From: Variovorax brevis
GTDB taxonomy: Bacteria; Pseudomonadota; Gammaproteobacteria; Burkholderiales; Burkholderiaceae_C
Length of the DNA: 64,000 nucleotides
NCBI RefSeq assembly: GCF_030317105.1
Contig: NZ_JASZYG010000015.1
Location: 1 to 64,000 of the forward strand
Direction: 5' to 3'
The position numbers and the translations under genes are program-made. This document shows, piece after piece, positions 44,605-53,877 of the stretch (position 1 is the first letter of the stretch; each line of letters starts with the position of its first letter). A model generated the notes under the pieces. The model was not told the origin of the DNA. It was given only the letters and a program-made list of their open reading frames with translations, and ran no database searches.

Positions 44605-46227
44605 ATGCGCATGCCCCTCATCGCCGCCCTCGCCGCCCTCGCCGCCCTTGCCGCACTGGGCCTGCCCGGCTGCGCCACGGCGCCGACCGGGCGCGGGCCC
44701 ATCCAGCTCACGGTCCTGCACTCCAACGACCACCACGGCCGCTTCTGGGCCAATGCCGACGGTGAATACGGCATGGCCGCACGCAAGACCCTGCTCGACC
44801 GCCTGCGCGCCGAGGTGCAGGCCAGCGGCGGCTACACGCTGGTGCTCGACGGCGGCGACATCAACACCGGCGTGCCCGAGTCCGACCTCCAGGATGCCGA
44901 GCCCGACTTCAAGGGCATGAACCTGCTCGGCTACGACGCCGCGGCGGTGGGCAACCACGAATTTGACAAGCCGCCCGCGGTGCTGGAGAAGCAGCGCCAA
45001 TGGGCGAGCTTTCCCTTGCTTTCGGCCAACATCTATCGCAACGGCCAGCGCATGTTCGAGCCCTGGCGCATCTTCGAGCGCGGCGGCTACAAGATCGCGG
45101 TGATGGGCCTGACCACCGACGACACGGCCAGGATGGTGCTGGCCGCCAACGTCGCGGGCATCGAATTCCGCAAGCCCATCGACGAGGCGGCGACCCTGCT
45201 GCCCGAGCTGCGCGCCAAGGCCGACATGGTGATCGCCGCCACCCACATGGGCCACTACACCGACGGCCGCCGCGGCGTCAACGCAGCGGGCGATGTGGAG
45301 ATGGCGCGCGCCACCCGCGGGCTCGACCTGATCGTGGGCGGCCACAGCCAGAACCCGGTCTGCATGCTGCAGGAAAACCTGCGCAACGACGCCTACGTGC
45401 CCGGCACGCCCTGCGCGCCCGACCGGCAGAACGGCACCTGGATCGTGCAGGCGCACGAATGGGGCAAATACGTGGGCCGGGCCGATTTCCGGGTGCAGGC
45501 GGGCCGCATTGAACTCATCAAGTACCAGCTGATCCCGGTCAACCTCAAGCACACGGTGGACGGCAAGAAGGTCACCTATACCGACCCCATCCCGGAGGAC
45601 GCCAGCGTGCGCGCCTTCCTGCAGCCCTTCCAGGACAAGGGCCAGGCGCGCCTGGTGGTGCCGGTGGGTGAGACCGTGGGCGTGTTCGATGGCGATCGCC
45701 AGCGGGTGCGCAGGCAGCCGACCAACCTCGGCCGGCTGATCGCCGAGGCCATGCGCGACAGGATGGGTGCCGACGTCGCGCTCATGAACTCGGGCGGCGT
45801 GCGCGATTCGCTGCCCGAAGGCCCCATCACCTACCGCGACGTGCTCAAGGTCCAGCCCTTCGGCAACCAGGTGGCGGTGGTGCGGCTCACGGGCGCCGAA
45901 CTGCTGGGCTACCTCCAGGCCGCGGCCAGGATGACGCCGGGCTCGGGGGCCCTCCCGCAGACGGCGGGCGTGCAGATGAGGATCGAGGACGAGCAATTGA
46001 AGGAAGCCCGGGTCAACGGCCAGCCCATCGAGCCCGGTCGCGAGTACCGGCTCGCGATCAACAACTTCACCGCCGGGGGCGGCGACGGTTATCCCAAGCT
46101 GGCGACGCATCCGGGCTATCTCGACACCGGTCTGGTCGATGCCGACGTGCTGCGCGCCTACATTGCCAGGCGCAGCCCGCTCAAGGCCGCGGACTACGCG
46201 CCGGGCGACGACGTGCAAAGGAAATAG
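44605..46227 (+). CDS. Lipoprotein 5'-nucleotidase (UshA-like)
   Basis: A 540-residue envelope enzyme with a lipoprotein signal (MPLIAALAALAALAALGLPG then Cys). The metallophosphatase domain has LHSNDHHGRFW, LDGGDINTG, VGNHEFDK, ATHMGHY and VGGHSQNP; the C-terminal nucleotidase domain has MNSGGVRDSLPEG and FTAGGGDGYPK. It would strip phosphate from nucleotides outside the inner membrane, producing the nucleosides the neighbouring ABC system imports. Its position inside the salvage operon is unusual and informative. The start at 44605 was chosen because it gives a proper signal peptide. Confidence 0.9.
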   Translation: MRMPLIAALAALAALAALGLPGCATAPTGRGPIQLTVLHSNDHHGRFWANADGEYGMAARKTLLDRLRAEVQASGGYTLVLDGGDINTGVPESDLQDAEPDFKGMNLLGYDAAAVGNHEFDKPPAVLEKQRQWASFPLLSANIYRNGQRMFEPWRIFERGGYKIAVMGLTTDDTARMVLAANVAGIEFRKPIDEAATLLPELRAKADMVIAATHMGHYTDGRRGVNAAGDVEMARATRGLDLIVGGHSQNPVCMLQENLRNDAYVPGTPCAPDRQNGTWIVQAHEWGKYVGRADFRVQAGRIELIKYQLIPVNLKHTVDGKKVTYTDPIPEDASVRAFLQPFQDKGQARLVVPVGETVGVFDGDRQRVRRQPTNLGRLIAEAMRDRMGADVALMNSGGVRDSLPEGPITYRDVLKVQPFGNQVAVVRLTGAELLGYLQAAARMTPGSGALPQTAGVQMRIEDEQLKEARVNGQPIEPGREYRLAINNFTAGGGDGYPKLATHPGYLDTGLVDADVLRAYIARRSPLKAADYAPGDDVQRK

Positions 46228-46228
46228 C

Positions 46229-47005
46229 GTGAACACCGACACGACCCGCGACGCGAGCCTCGCGCTCGCCTGCCTGGACCTGACCAGCCTCAATGACAAT
46301 GACGACGCGGCGGCCATCGATGCGCTGTGCGCCAGGGCGCTCGGGCCGGCGGGCCGGCCGGCGGCACTGTGCGTGTGGCCGCGCTTCGTGGCGCAAGCCA
46401 GGGCCGCGCTGCCGCCATCGATCCGCATCGCGTCCGTGGCCAACTTCCCCGACGGCGCGCTCGACACCGGGCGTGCCTTGCGCGATGCCCACGCCATCCT
46501 CGCCGCCGGCGGCGACGAGGTGGACCTGGTCCTTCCCTGGCGGGCGCTCGCGGCGGGCGATGCGGCGGGCGCGGCCGCCCTTGTCGCAGCGGTGCGCGCG
46601 GCGTGTACGGGCAAGACGCTCAAGCTCATCATCGAGTCCGGTGACCTGTCTTCGTCCGAACTGATCCGCCAGGCCTGCCAGATCGGGCTCGACGCCGGCG
46701 TCGACTTCCTCAAGACCAGCACCGGCAAGACGCCCGCCGGCGCAACGCCCGTTGCTGCGCGCGTGATGCTCGAAAGCATGGCCGGCCACGCACGCAAGGG
46801 CGTGACGGGTTTCAAGGCCTCGGGCGGCGTGCGCACGGTGGCTGATGCAGCGATCTACATCGCGCTGATACGCGAGATCCTGGGCGAGTCGGCGCTCGGA
46901 CCGCAGCGCCTGCGTTTTGGGGCCAGCGGCTTGCTGGCCGACATCGAGTCGGCGCTGCTGCGGCACGAGGGCCCCGGCAAGGCAGCCGCTGCCGGAGACT
47001 ACTGA
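46229..47005 (+). CDS. deoC: Deoxyribose-phosphate aldolase
   Basis: A 258-residue class I aldolase. The Schiff-base Lys is K162 in VDFLKTSTGKTPAG; the proton-relay Lys is K196 in GFKASGGVRT; the N-terminal CLDLTSLN matches the substrate Asp region. It cleaves deoxyribose 5-phosphate into acetaldehyde and glyceraldehyde 3-phosphate. GTG start at 46229 with AAGGAA upstream; it overlaps deoA by one base (TGATG). Confidence 0.92.
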   Translation: MNTDTTRDASLALACLDLTSLNDNDDAAAIDALCARALGPAGRPAALCVWPRFVAQARAALPPSIRIASVANFPDGALDTGRALRDAHAILAAGGDEVDLVLPWRALAAGDAAGAAALVAAVRAACTGKTLKLIIESGDLSSSELIRQACQIGLDAGVDFLKTSTGKTPAGATPVAARVMLESMAGHARKGVTGFKASGGVRTVADAAIYIALIREILGESALGPQRLRFGASGLLADIESALLRHEGPGKAAAAGDY

Positions 47006-48342
47006 TGCTGCTGCCGGCCGAGGTCATCCGCGGCAAGCGTGATCGCGGCGCCCTCTCGCCGGCGCAGATCGAGGCTTTCGTGCGCGGACTGGCCGACGGC
47101 AGCTGGAGCGAAGGCCAGATCGCCGCGCTGGCGATGGCCATCCTGCTCAACGGCATGGACCGCGGCGAATGCGTGGCCCTCACGCGTGGCATGACGCACT
47201 CCGGCGACGTCCTGCGATGGCCCGATGTACCGGGTCCCGTGCTCGACAAGCATTCCACCGGCGGCGTGGGCGACAAGGTGAGCCTGATGCTCGCGCCGAT
47301 CGTTGCGGCCTGCGGCGGCGTGGTGCCGATGATCTCCGGCCGCGGCCTGGGCCACACGGGCGGCACGCTGGACAAGCTCGAATCGCTGGCCGGCTACCAG
47401 GTCGTGCCGCCGCGCGAAACGCTGCTCGCCGTTTTGCGCGATGCGGGCTGCGCCATCATCGGCGCGGGCCCCACCCTCGCACCCGCCGACAAGCGGCTCT
47501 ACGCGATTCGCGATGTGACGGCCACGGTGGAATCGGTGCCCCTGATCACCGCCAGCATCCTCTCCAAAAAGCTCGCGGCCGGGTTGCAGGGACTGGTGCT
47601 CGACGTGAAGGTCGGCAACGGCGCGTTCATGGCGCGCATGGACGACGCCCGTGCGCTGGCCACCAGCCTGGTCGAGGTGGCGTCCGGCGCCGGGTTGCCT
47701 GCGCAGGCGCTGATCACCGACATGAACCAGGTGCTGGGCCACAGCGCCGGCAACGCGCTCGAAGTACAGGAATCGATCGACTTTCTGACAGGCGTCGAAC
47801 GCGAGCCACGACTGCTCGAAGTGACCCTGGCGCTCGCAGCACGGCTGCTGCGCCTTGGCGGCCTCGCGGCCGACTTGCCCGAGGCCCAGGCCCGGGCGAC
47901 ACGCGCGCTCGAGAACGGCGCGGCCGCCGAGCGCTTTGCGCGCATGGTGTCAGGCCTGGGTGGTCCGAGCGACCTTCGGCAAGCAGCGCGCGGGCTGCCG
48001 CAGGCGCCGGTGCACAGTGATGTGCCAGCACCGCAAGGCGGCGTGCTGGTGGAACAGGACGTGCGCGCCATCGGGCTGGCGATCGTTGCGCTGGGCGGCG
48101 GCCGGCGCCGCGCCGACGAGCGCATCGATCCGCGCGTCGGCATCACGCACGTGCTGCCGCTGGGCAGCAGCGTGCGCGAGGGACAGCCGCTGGCGCGCGT
48201 GCATGCGGCCAGCCGGGCCGAAGCCGAAGCGGCGATCGCGGCGCTGCAAGCGGCCGCGCGCATCGAATCGGACCCGCAAGGGTCGGCAACGCCATTTGCT
48301 CCCTCTCCGGTCATCTGCGCGGAGGTCGGGCACGTGCCGTAG
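47005..48342 (+). CDS. deoA: Thymidine phosphorylase
   Basis: A 445-residue pyrimidine/thymidine phosphorylase, full length. Motifs: LSPAQIEAFVRGLADGSWSE, LDKHSTGGVGDKVSL (phosphate site), ISGRGLGHTGGTLDKLES, ITASILSKKLAAGL and VKVGNGAFM. It yields thymine or uracil plus deoxyribose 1-phosphate. It ends the operon. A deoB-type phosphopentomutase, needed to link it to deoC, is not in this window. Confidence 0.93.
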   Translation: MLLPAEVIRGKRDRGALSPAQIEAFVRGLADGSWSEGQIAALAMAILLNGMDRGECVALTRGMTHSGDVLRWPDVPGPVLDKHSTGGVGDKVSLMLAPIVAACGGVVPMISGRGLGHTGGTLDKLESLAGYQVVPPRETLLAVLRDAGCAIIGAGPTLAPADKRLYAIRDVTATVESVPLITASILSKKLAAGLQGLVLDVKVGNGAFMARMDDARALATSLVEVASGAGLPAQALITDMNQVLGHSAGNALEVQESIDFLTGVEREPRLLEVTLALAARLLRLGGLAADLPEAQARATRALENGAAAERFARMVSGLGGPSDLRQAARGLPQAPVHSDVPAPQGGVLVEQDVRAIGLAIVALGGGRRRADERIDPRVGITHVLPLGSSVREGQPLARVHAASRAEAEAAIAALQAAARIESDPQGSATPFAPSPVICAEVGHVP

Positions 48343-49007
48343 CGACTTTCCCGCTTTGCTTGCTGGCGTCCGATCCGCCTGGACAATGCCCGGGCCCACC
48401 TGGCAGACACCAGCCTGTACGTACAAGAACGACCATGACGACGCTCGCGACCTTCTTGCCTGGGTTGCCGGAGGTGCGGAGTACCTGTGACTTCTGGGGC
48501 AGCCGGCCGCAAGGGATTTGGAGCATTCGGGTCTGCTCTCGCGCCGACAGTGGCCTGTCCGGTCTGTCGAGTTGAATGCCTGCGATCTTGCCCTCGGTCG
48601 AACACGCGCCCATGGCCGATCCGGAGAGGCCGCCTCCTGTCGGAAATCGCTCCCCTTCCCGGGTTCGGCAGCCTCAGCGCCTTTTCAAGGTGGCGCAGGC
48701 CCCACTGAGCGCGAACGGCGGCCGGCGCTTTCCCGCCACTGCGCGTCACCGTCGGCCTTGAATTTCGACGGCCTGAAGCGGTTTCTGTCTTTGCGGGTCG
48801 ATCTGCCAGCACACGCTTTGGCGCGGATTGCAGTCTTCAGGTGCCGCGGAGGCCTCGGCCAAGCGAGCCATGCACCGCTGAAGCAGTGAACCCCCTCGAT
48901 GCAGGCGTCCGGAATCTCCCGTCGTACGCGCGCGTCCTCGCTGGACAACCGGCGTGGCGGTGCGCTGCGCCTTCAGGCGCCGGCTGCGCCCCGAACCCCG
49001 CCCAATC
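48343..49007. other. Gap without a recognisable gene
   Basis: About 660 bases between convergent deoA and the flavohaemoprotein gene. Several frames are open, but none has a motif or start signal. No clear rho-independent terminator was found. Confidence 0.4.
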
Positions 49008-50221
49008 CTATTCCTCGAAAACGTCGGTCCCGAAAACCTCGTAATGAACGCGTGCGTCGGGAACGCCCAACGACTTGAGCGCTTCCACCTGCGCGCGCAT
49101 GAAGGGCAGTGGCCCGCAGATGTAGTAGTCAGCATCCGGCTTGACCGCCGACCCTGCGATGCACCGCAGGTCCACCAGTCCCTGCTGGTCGTAGTCGTAG
49201 CCCAAAACGTCGCCGGGGAGTGGCGAATCGTAGAACACGATGCTGGTCAGCCGCCTGTTTGTGTCCGCAGAGGCCTTCAGGCGGTCTTTCATGGCGTGGA
49301 CGGCACCGTTCCGGGCACCGTGCACAAACACAACCTCACGATCAGTATTCTTCAGGACGGTCTTGAGCATGCTGACCAGCGGGGTCAAGCCCACGCCACC
49401 ACTGATCAGCACCACCGGTGTGGAGGCATCCATGTCGACGAAGAAGGGCCCGAACGGCGGGGTGATCCGCACCACGTCGTCCGGCTTGACGTGGTCATGA
49501 AGAAGGTTCGAGACATACCTGCGCTCGCTGGCGCGCCCTCGCTCTCGCGCTTGACCGAAATCCGGTAGTAACGCCCGTTCGGCGCGTCCGACAGGCTGTA
49601 CTGCCGCACCTGCTGCAAGCCCAGGCGCGGCACGTCAACCACGATGCTGATGTACTGGCCCGGCTTGAAGTCGGCGATCGGCCGGCCGTCTTCGGCTTCG
49701 AGAAAGAAGGAGGTGATGACGTCGCTCTCCGAGCGCTTGTGCCTTACCACGAAGTTGCGCCAGCCCCGCCAGCCGCCAGGGCGCCGCTGCGCCTCTTCGT
49801 ACAGCGCCTGCTCGGCGGCAATCATGATCTCTGCGAGGGCCTGGTAGGCCTCGCCCCAGGCAGCCACGATGTCACCAGTAGCCGCGTCCCCCAAGACCTC
49901 CCTGATTGCGGCCAGCAGGTGCTCGCCCACCACCGCGTACTGCGCGGGTTGCACGTTCAGGCTGGCATGCTTGTGCGTGATCCGTTCGACCGCCGGACCC
50001 AGCACCGACAGGTTGTCGATATGGGTGGCGTAGGCCAGCACCGCCGCGGCGAGGGCGCGCTGCTGCTCGCCACGTTCCTGGTGCCGCATGTTGAAGATGT
50101 TCTTCAATTCCGGGTGGGCTTGAAACAGCCGCTGGTAGAACCGCTCAATGATGGCGTAGCCGTGAACGGCGAGGACCGGCGCGGTGGCCTTGACGGTGGC
50201 AATGGTGGACGGCGTTGGCAT
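49008..50221 (-). pseudogene. hmp: Flavohaemoprotein (nitric oxide dioxygenase), one frameshift
   Basis: Reads as a complete Hmp of about 400 residues across two frames. The globin part has TIATVKATAPVL, FQAHPELKNIFNMRHQERGE and ITHKHASLNVQPAQY (proximal His); the FAD part has PGQYISIVVDVP and RQYSLSDAPNG; the NAD part has ISGGVGLTPLVSML and YYICGPLPFM, ending HYEVFGTDVF. The frame changes near 49515-49540, just before YVSNLLHDHV, by a missing base. All catalytic motifs are otherwise intact, so this is a recent mutation or a sequencing error. It detoxifies NO to nitrate. AAGGA precedes ATG 50221. Confidence 0.85.
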
Positions 50222-50387
50222 CTGCATTCCTTGGCTCTTTGGGTGTCTTGGGGGAGGGATTGCGGTGGCTTTCATCTCACGCGGACGCGGTGCTGGCGGC
50301 ATGCAGGGAATGACGCATTGCAAACGCCTCCTGTCGGAGGCTGCATGGCTTGCCGACGCGTTGGCGCCGTCGTGAAACTTGTGGTGG

Positions 50388-50801
50388 TCAACGCGGCTGC
50401 GCCGCCATTGCCGCCTTGTCGCGCTCGACCCGCTCGGTCACATCCCGCGCCACCGCCACCGATCCCAGCGCCGAACCGGAGGCATCCGCGACCAAGGCAA
50501 AGCTCATTTCCAGGTAGAGCTTCTGCCCTGTCTTGTGCAACCCCCGGGCCATCGTCGGGCGCCCACCCAGCCGGGTCTTGCCGTTCTCCATCGCGGCGTC
50601 GAATCCTCGCCAGTGCGCCTTGCGCAAATGCTCGGGAATGACGAGGTCGAGGTTCTGCCCCAACGCTTCGGACGCGGCGTAGCCGAACATCGCGACTGCA
50701 GCAGCATTCCACCGTTCGATCACGCCGGCCTTGTTGGCATAGATGACGGCTTCCGCCGCCTGTTCAAGGATCAGGACCTCGATGGGCTCGTGGGATGGCA
50801 T
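50388..50801 (-). CDS. Single PAS-domain sensor protein
   Basis: A 137-residue stand-alone PAS protein: ILEQAAEAVIYANKAGVIER, WNAAAVAMFGYAASEALGQN, LDLVIPEHLRKAHWRGF and VAVARDVTERVERDKAA (end of the PAS core). No output domain is attached. It lies upstream of hmp on the same strand and faces the truncated haemoglobin gene across an NsrR-like site, so it probably belongs to the nitric-oxide response, perhaps with haem or flavin as cofactor. GAGGAC precedes the ATG. Confidence 0.85.
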   Translation of the reverse strand: MPSHEPIEVLILEQAAEAVIYANKAGVIERWNAAAVAMFGYAASEALGQNLDLVIPEHLRKAHWRGFDAAMENGKTRLGGRPTMARGLHKTGQKLYLEMSFALVADASGSALGSVAVARDVTERVERDKAAMAAQPR

Positions 50802-50861
50802 GTCTTGTCCTCGTTTGAGCTACGTCAATCCCGGAACTGGCGCACGCATTCCGGTGGCTAT

Positions 50862-50884
50862 AAGATATATTACAGATAAACCTT
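50862..50884. promoter_or_regulatory. NsrR-like operator
   Basis: A 23-base site beginning AAGATATATTACAG and ending AAACCTT agrees with the published NsrR consensus (AAGATGYATTT-N-AAATRCATCTT) at 18 of 22 defined positions. It lies between the PAS gene and the truncated haemoglobin gene, with nsrR itself next door. The agreement was counted by eye. Confidence 0.65.
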
Positions 50885-50900
50885 CCCGTGGAGAAGTCCC

Positions 50901-51303
50901 ATGCGTCCGTCTGCCCTTTGCACCGAACTGGAAATCTCAGCGATGGTGCGCAACTTCTATGACTCGGTGCGCCAGGATGAGGAACTCGGCCCGGTCTTCA
51001 ACACCTTTGTCAATGACTGGAACTCCCACCTGTTGAAGCTGACGGACTTCTGGTCGTCGATCCTCCTGGGCAGCGGCCGGTTTCGCGGTACGCCCATGCC
51101 CAAGCATGTGGCCTTGCCCAACCTGAGTGCGCAACTGTTCGAACGCTGGCTGGTCCTGTTTCGCGAAGCCACAGCCGCGCAGCCGAACCGCCATGGGCGA
51201 ACAGGCATATGACACGGCGCAGCGGATCGCCGAAAGCCTCTGGTATGGCTACCAGATGAGCCGCCGACCCGAGACCGCACCCACGGAACTGCAGCATGGC
51301 TGA
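50901..51303 (+). pseudogene. Group III truncated haemoglobin, one frameshift
   Basis: The first frame gives MVRNFYDSVRQDEELGPVFN, WNSHLLKLTDFWSSILLGSG and GTPMPKHVALPNLS (proximal His helix). After PNR near 51192 the frame shifts and continues MGEQAYDTAQRIAESLWYGY then QMSRRPE. The whole spells a standard group III globin of about 130 residues. As read it is truncated at residue 103. GGAGAAG precedes the ATG, and an NsrR-like site lies 17 bases upstream. Confidence 0.8.
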
Positions 51304-51393
51304 TTCATTTCGCGCGATCCGTGCGGCGCTTCTTTCCGGTTCGCCTGCGCGTCAACATCACATTTGCGGCGGTGCGCTGCACGGAGATTGCCG

Positions 51394-51849
51394 ATGCGGC
51401 TGACCGCAATGACCGACTACGCGTTGCGCCTGTTGATGTACGCAGCACAACGTCCGGATCGCTTGTGCACCATTGCCGAGATCGCCCAGGCGCATGGCAT
51501 CTCGGAAGCTCATCTCATGAAAGTCACCCACCAGCTTGGCCTGCAAGGTTGGATCGAGACCGTGCGCGGCAAGGGTGGCGGCTTGCGGCTGGCGCGCAGG
51601 CCCGAGGACATCAACCTGGGCGCGCTGGTGCGCGAGGTCGAGGCGAACTTTCAACTCGTTGATTGCTTCGGGACCGACAGCACCTGCACTCTGACGGGTC
51701 GCTGCGGGCTGGCCGGCCTCCTTGACGGCGCGCTTCAGCGTTTTCTGGCGCACCTGGACGGTTTCACGCTGACCGACGCCCTGCGGACTACCAGACCCGT
51801 CGGCGTCGACTCGCTCCCGGTAAGAGTTCATCGCAAGGCGTTGTCGTGA
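51394..51849 (+). CDS. nsrR: Nitric-oxide-sensing Rrf2-family repressor
   Basis: A 151-residue Rrf2 regulator. The winged helix reads MRLTAMTDYALRLLMYAAQR, IAEIAQAHGISEAHLMKVTH and TVRGKGGGLRLARRP. Three cysteines for the Fe-S cluster are C91, C98 and C104 (E. coli NsrR uses 91, 96 and 102). NO nitrosylates the cluster and releases repression of NO-detoxifying genes, which here flank it. The start at 51394 is preceded by ACGGAGA. Confidence 0.9.
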   Translation: MRLTAMTDYALRLLMYAAQRPDRLCTIAEIAQAHGISEAHLMKVTHQLGLQGWIETVRGKGGGLRLARRPEDINLGALVREVEANFQLVDCFGTDSTCTLTGRCGLAGLLDGALQRFLAHLDGFTLTDALRTTRPVGVDSLPVRVHRKALS

Positions 51850-51959
51850 GATCGCGAGATCCCAAATGCTTGTCCATTCGACAGGACAGACCATCTGCAA
51901 CGCAACGAACGCCGTTCTCCAAGGCGAATCGTTCCCAGGCCGTCGCCGTTTCAAGGGGA

Positions 51960-52190
51960 CGGGGTGTCCTGCATGTCGATGGAAGACGCACTCTCTTGTG
52001 CCCCGGATGGCGCGGTGTGGATGTTTTCCAGGCGTCCCGGGAATGTATTTGCCGTCGGCGAGACAACCCACGCATGGCTCTTTCCGAGGACATCCATGGT
52101 GGTCCATCACGGTGGGTACGGGAAGCTCCCAAAGCAGCGCGAGCCGGCACGCCGGGTCGGTCGTGGTTCCCTTTGCTGGAGATCAATTGA
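51960..52190 (+). pseudogene. Glycosyltransferase (UGT/GT1-like) C-terminal fragment
   Basis: One frame gives FAVGETTHAWLFPRTSMVVH then HGG; the next gives GSVVVPFAGDQ. This is the donor-binding end of GT1 enzymes (HHGGAGTT ... PxVVVPFxGDQ). The N-terminal two thirds are absent, and an IS66 remnant begins immediately after. Confidence 0.65.
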
Positions 52191-52193
52191 TCA

Positions 52194-53425
52194 ATTGATC
52201 ACCGCACCTGCCGCGGCGCGACGTGCACCATGCGCCCGCGTCCACGGTGTGCGGTTGCGGCTGCCAGATGCAGCGCATGGGCGAAGACGTGGCCGAGAAG
52301 CTCGACTACCAGCCCGGCGTCTTCTCGGTGGAGCGCCATGTGCGCGGCAAGTGGGTCTGCCGCCACTGCGAGACGCTCGTTGCAAGCTCCCGTGCCAGCG
52401 CATGTGATCGACAAAGGCATCCCCACCGCGGGCCTGCTGGCCCAGGTGCTGGTCGCCAAGTTCCTGGACCACCTGCCGCTGTACCGCCAGGAAGCGGTCT
52501 TCGAGCGCGCCGGGCACGTCATCGCCCGCTCTACGCTTGCCGCATGGGTGGGCGAGTGCGGCGCGCAACTTCAACCGCTGGTGCAGGCGCTGGCCGACGA
52601 GTTGCGGCGACATGCGGTGCTGCACGCCGACGAGACGCCGGTGGCGATGCTCAAGCCGGGAAATGGCAAGACGCACCGGGCCTACATGTGGTCGTACTGC
52701 ACCCCGAGCAGCAACCTGATCAAGGCGGTGGTGTTCGAGTTCAGCGAGACCCGAAGCGGCACAAACGTGCGCGAGTTTCTGCGACTGGATACTCCGGGCG
52801 CCTGGAAGGGCACCCTGGTTACCGACGGGTTCAGCGGCTATCGAGCCTGCTTCGACAAGGGCGTGACCTCGGCGCAGTGCATGGCGCACGCCAGGAGGAA
52901 GTTCCACGAACTGTGGGTCAACCATGGCAGCCAAGTCGGCCGCCAGGCGCTGCGTTTCTGCCAGAGCCTGTTCCGCATCGAGCGCGAGATCGAGGACAAG
53001 ACGCCCGAAGAGCGAAGACGAATACGGCAGCGCAAGTCGCGACGGCTGCTTGCCGTTTTCCACCGCTGGCTGGTGGCGCAGCGCCAGTTGGTGCCGCCGG
53101 GTTCGGCGACGATCAAGGCCATCGACTACAGCCTGAGCGCTGGGAAGAACTCACGCGCTTCGTCGATGACGGCGACGTACCGATCTCGAACAACTGGGTG
53201 GAGAACAACATCCGGCCGATCGCTTTGGGTAGATCGAACTGGCTGTTCGCCGGGAGCCTGCGCGCCGGTAAGCGGGCTGCGGCAATCATGAGCCTGCTGC
53301 ACTCAGCGCGCATCAACGGGCACGAGCCCTATGCGTACCTCAAGGATGTGCTCGAGCCGCTGCCGACTCAACCGGCCAGCCAAATTGACGACCTGCTGCC
53401 GCACCGTTGGAAGCCGTCAGCCTGA
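52194..53425 (+). pseudogene. IS66-family transposase TnpC, truncated and frameshifted
   Basis: It begins with the zinc-finger part (VCGCGCQMQRMGEDVAEKLD, WVCRHCETL), changes frame near 52380, continues through PVPAHVIDKGIPTAGLLAQV, HADETPVAML (first catalytic Asp), LVTDGFSGYRA (second Asp) and MAHARRKFHEL, then shifts again near 53140 to RFVDDGDVPISNNWVENNIR (catalytic Glu) and PYAYLKDVLEPLP. The N-terminal coiled coil is missing. It is inactive as read. It disrupts the glycosyltransferase fragment to its left. Confidence 0.85.
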
Positions 53426-53479
53426 GCGCAGTCGTCACTACACGCTCCCCGCTCGGGGCAAAGTGAACTGGCCAGTTGC

Positions 53480-53614
53480 TTAGTTCGATCGGCGCTGCTC
53501 ACCAGACATGCAGTAGGAGCACCAAATGCCCTTGCTAGGGCTGCAAAGCGCAGGCTTGCCGCAACGATGGCAAGTAATGGGCATGGAACCAAAATTCGTC
53601 TTCATAAGCTTCAT
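53480..53614 (-). CDS. 44-residue zinc-ribbon protein
   Basis: A short reverse-strand gene with two CxxC knuckles 14 residues apart: ITCHRCGKPALC ... GIWCSYCMSGEQ, ending RRSN. This is a minimal treble-clef/zinc-ribbon layout, so it probably binds one zinc ion. An alternative start is ATG 53605. It diverges from the papain-like gene. No family name can be assigned; such mini ribbons often assist larger neighbours. Confidence 0.5.
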   Translation of the reverse strand: MKLMKTNFGSMPITCHRCGKPALCSPSKGIWCSYCMSGEQRRSN

Positions 53615-53877
53615 TGGAACACGGCCCTATTGCCGGCACATCACACGATGTGACTTCGCCGGACACTTTCCTTGAACACACGCAGCAATATCGCTTTATG
53701 GCTGCCCTCCGTCATCGACGAAAGGCGGTTCAAATGAGGATGAAATGCGGCAAGCTGAATCGGTTGTCCAAGCCCTTTGTCGTAAACCATCTGCTTCGCG
53801 TGGCGCGCCGTCCCTCCTGGGGAGGATGCGCGATTCGTGTGCGCAACTACGATGAAGGCACATTTCCAGGAAACGAT
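53615..53877. other. Upstream region of the papain-like gene
   Basis: The downstream frame is open through this stretch, but Arg-rich wording and the ribbon-like divergent gene suggest it is non-coding promoter DNA. Confidence 0.4.

Noticed and set aside
44566..46836. A 756-codon reverse-strand frame
   Set aside because: Antisense to the 5'-nucleotidase and deoC genes, which carry full catalytic motifs.
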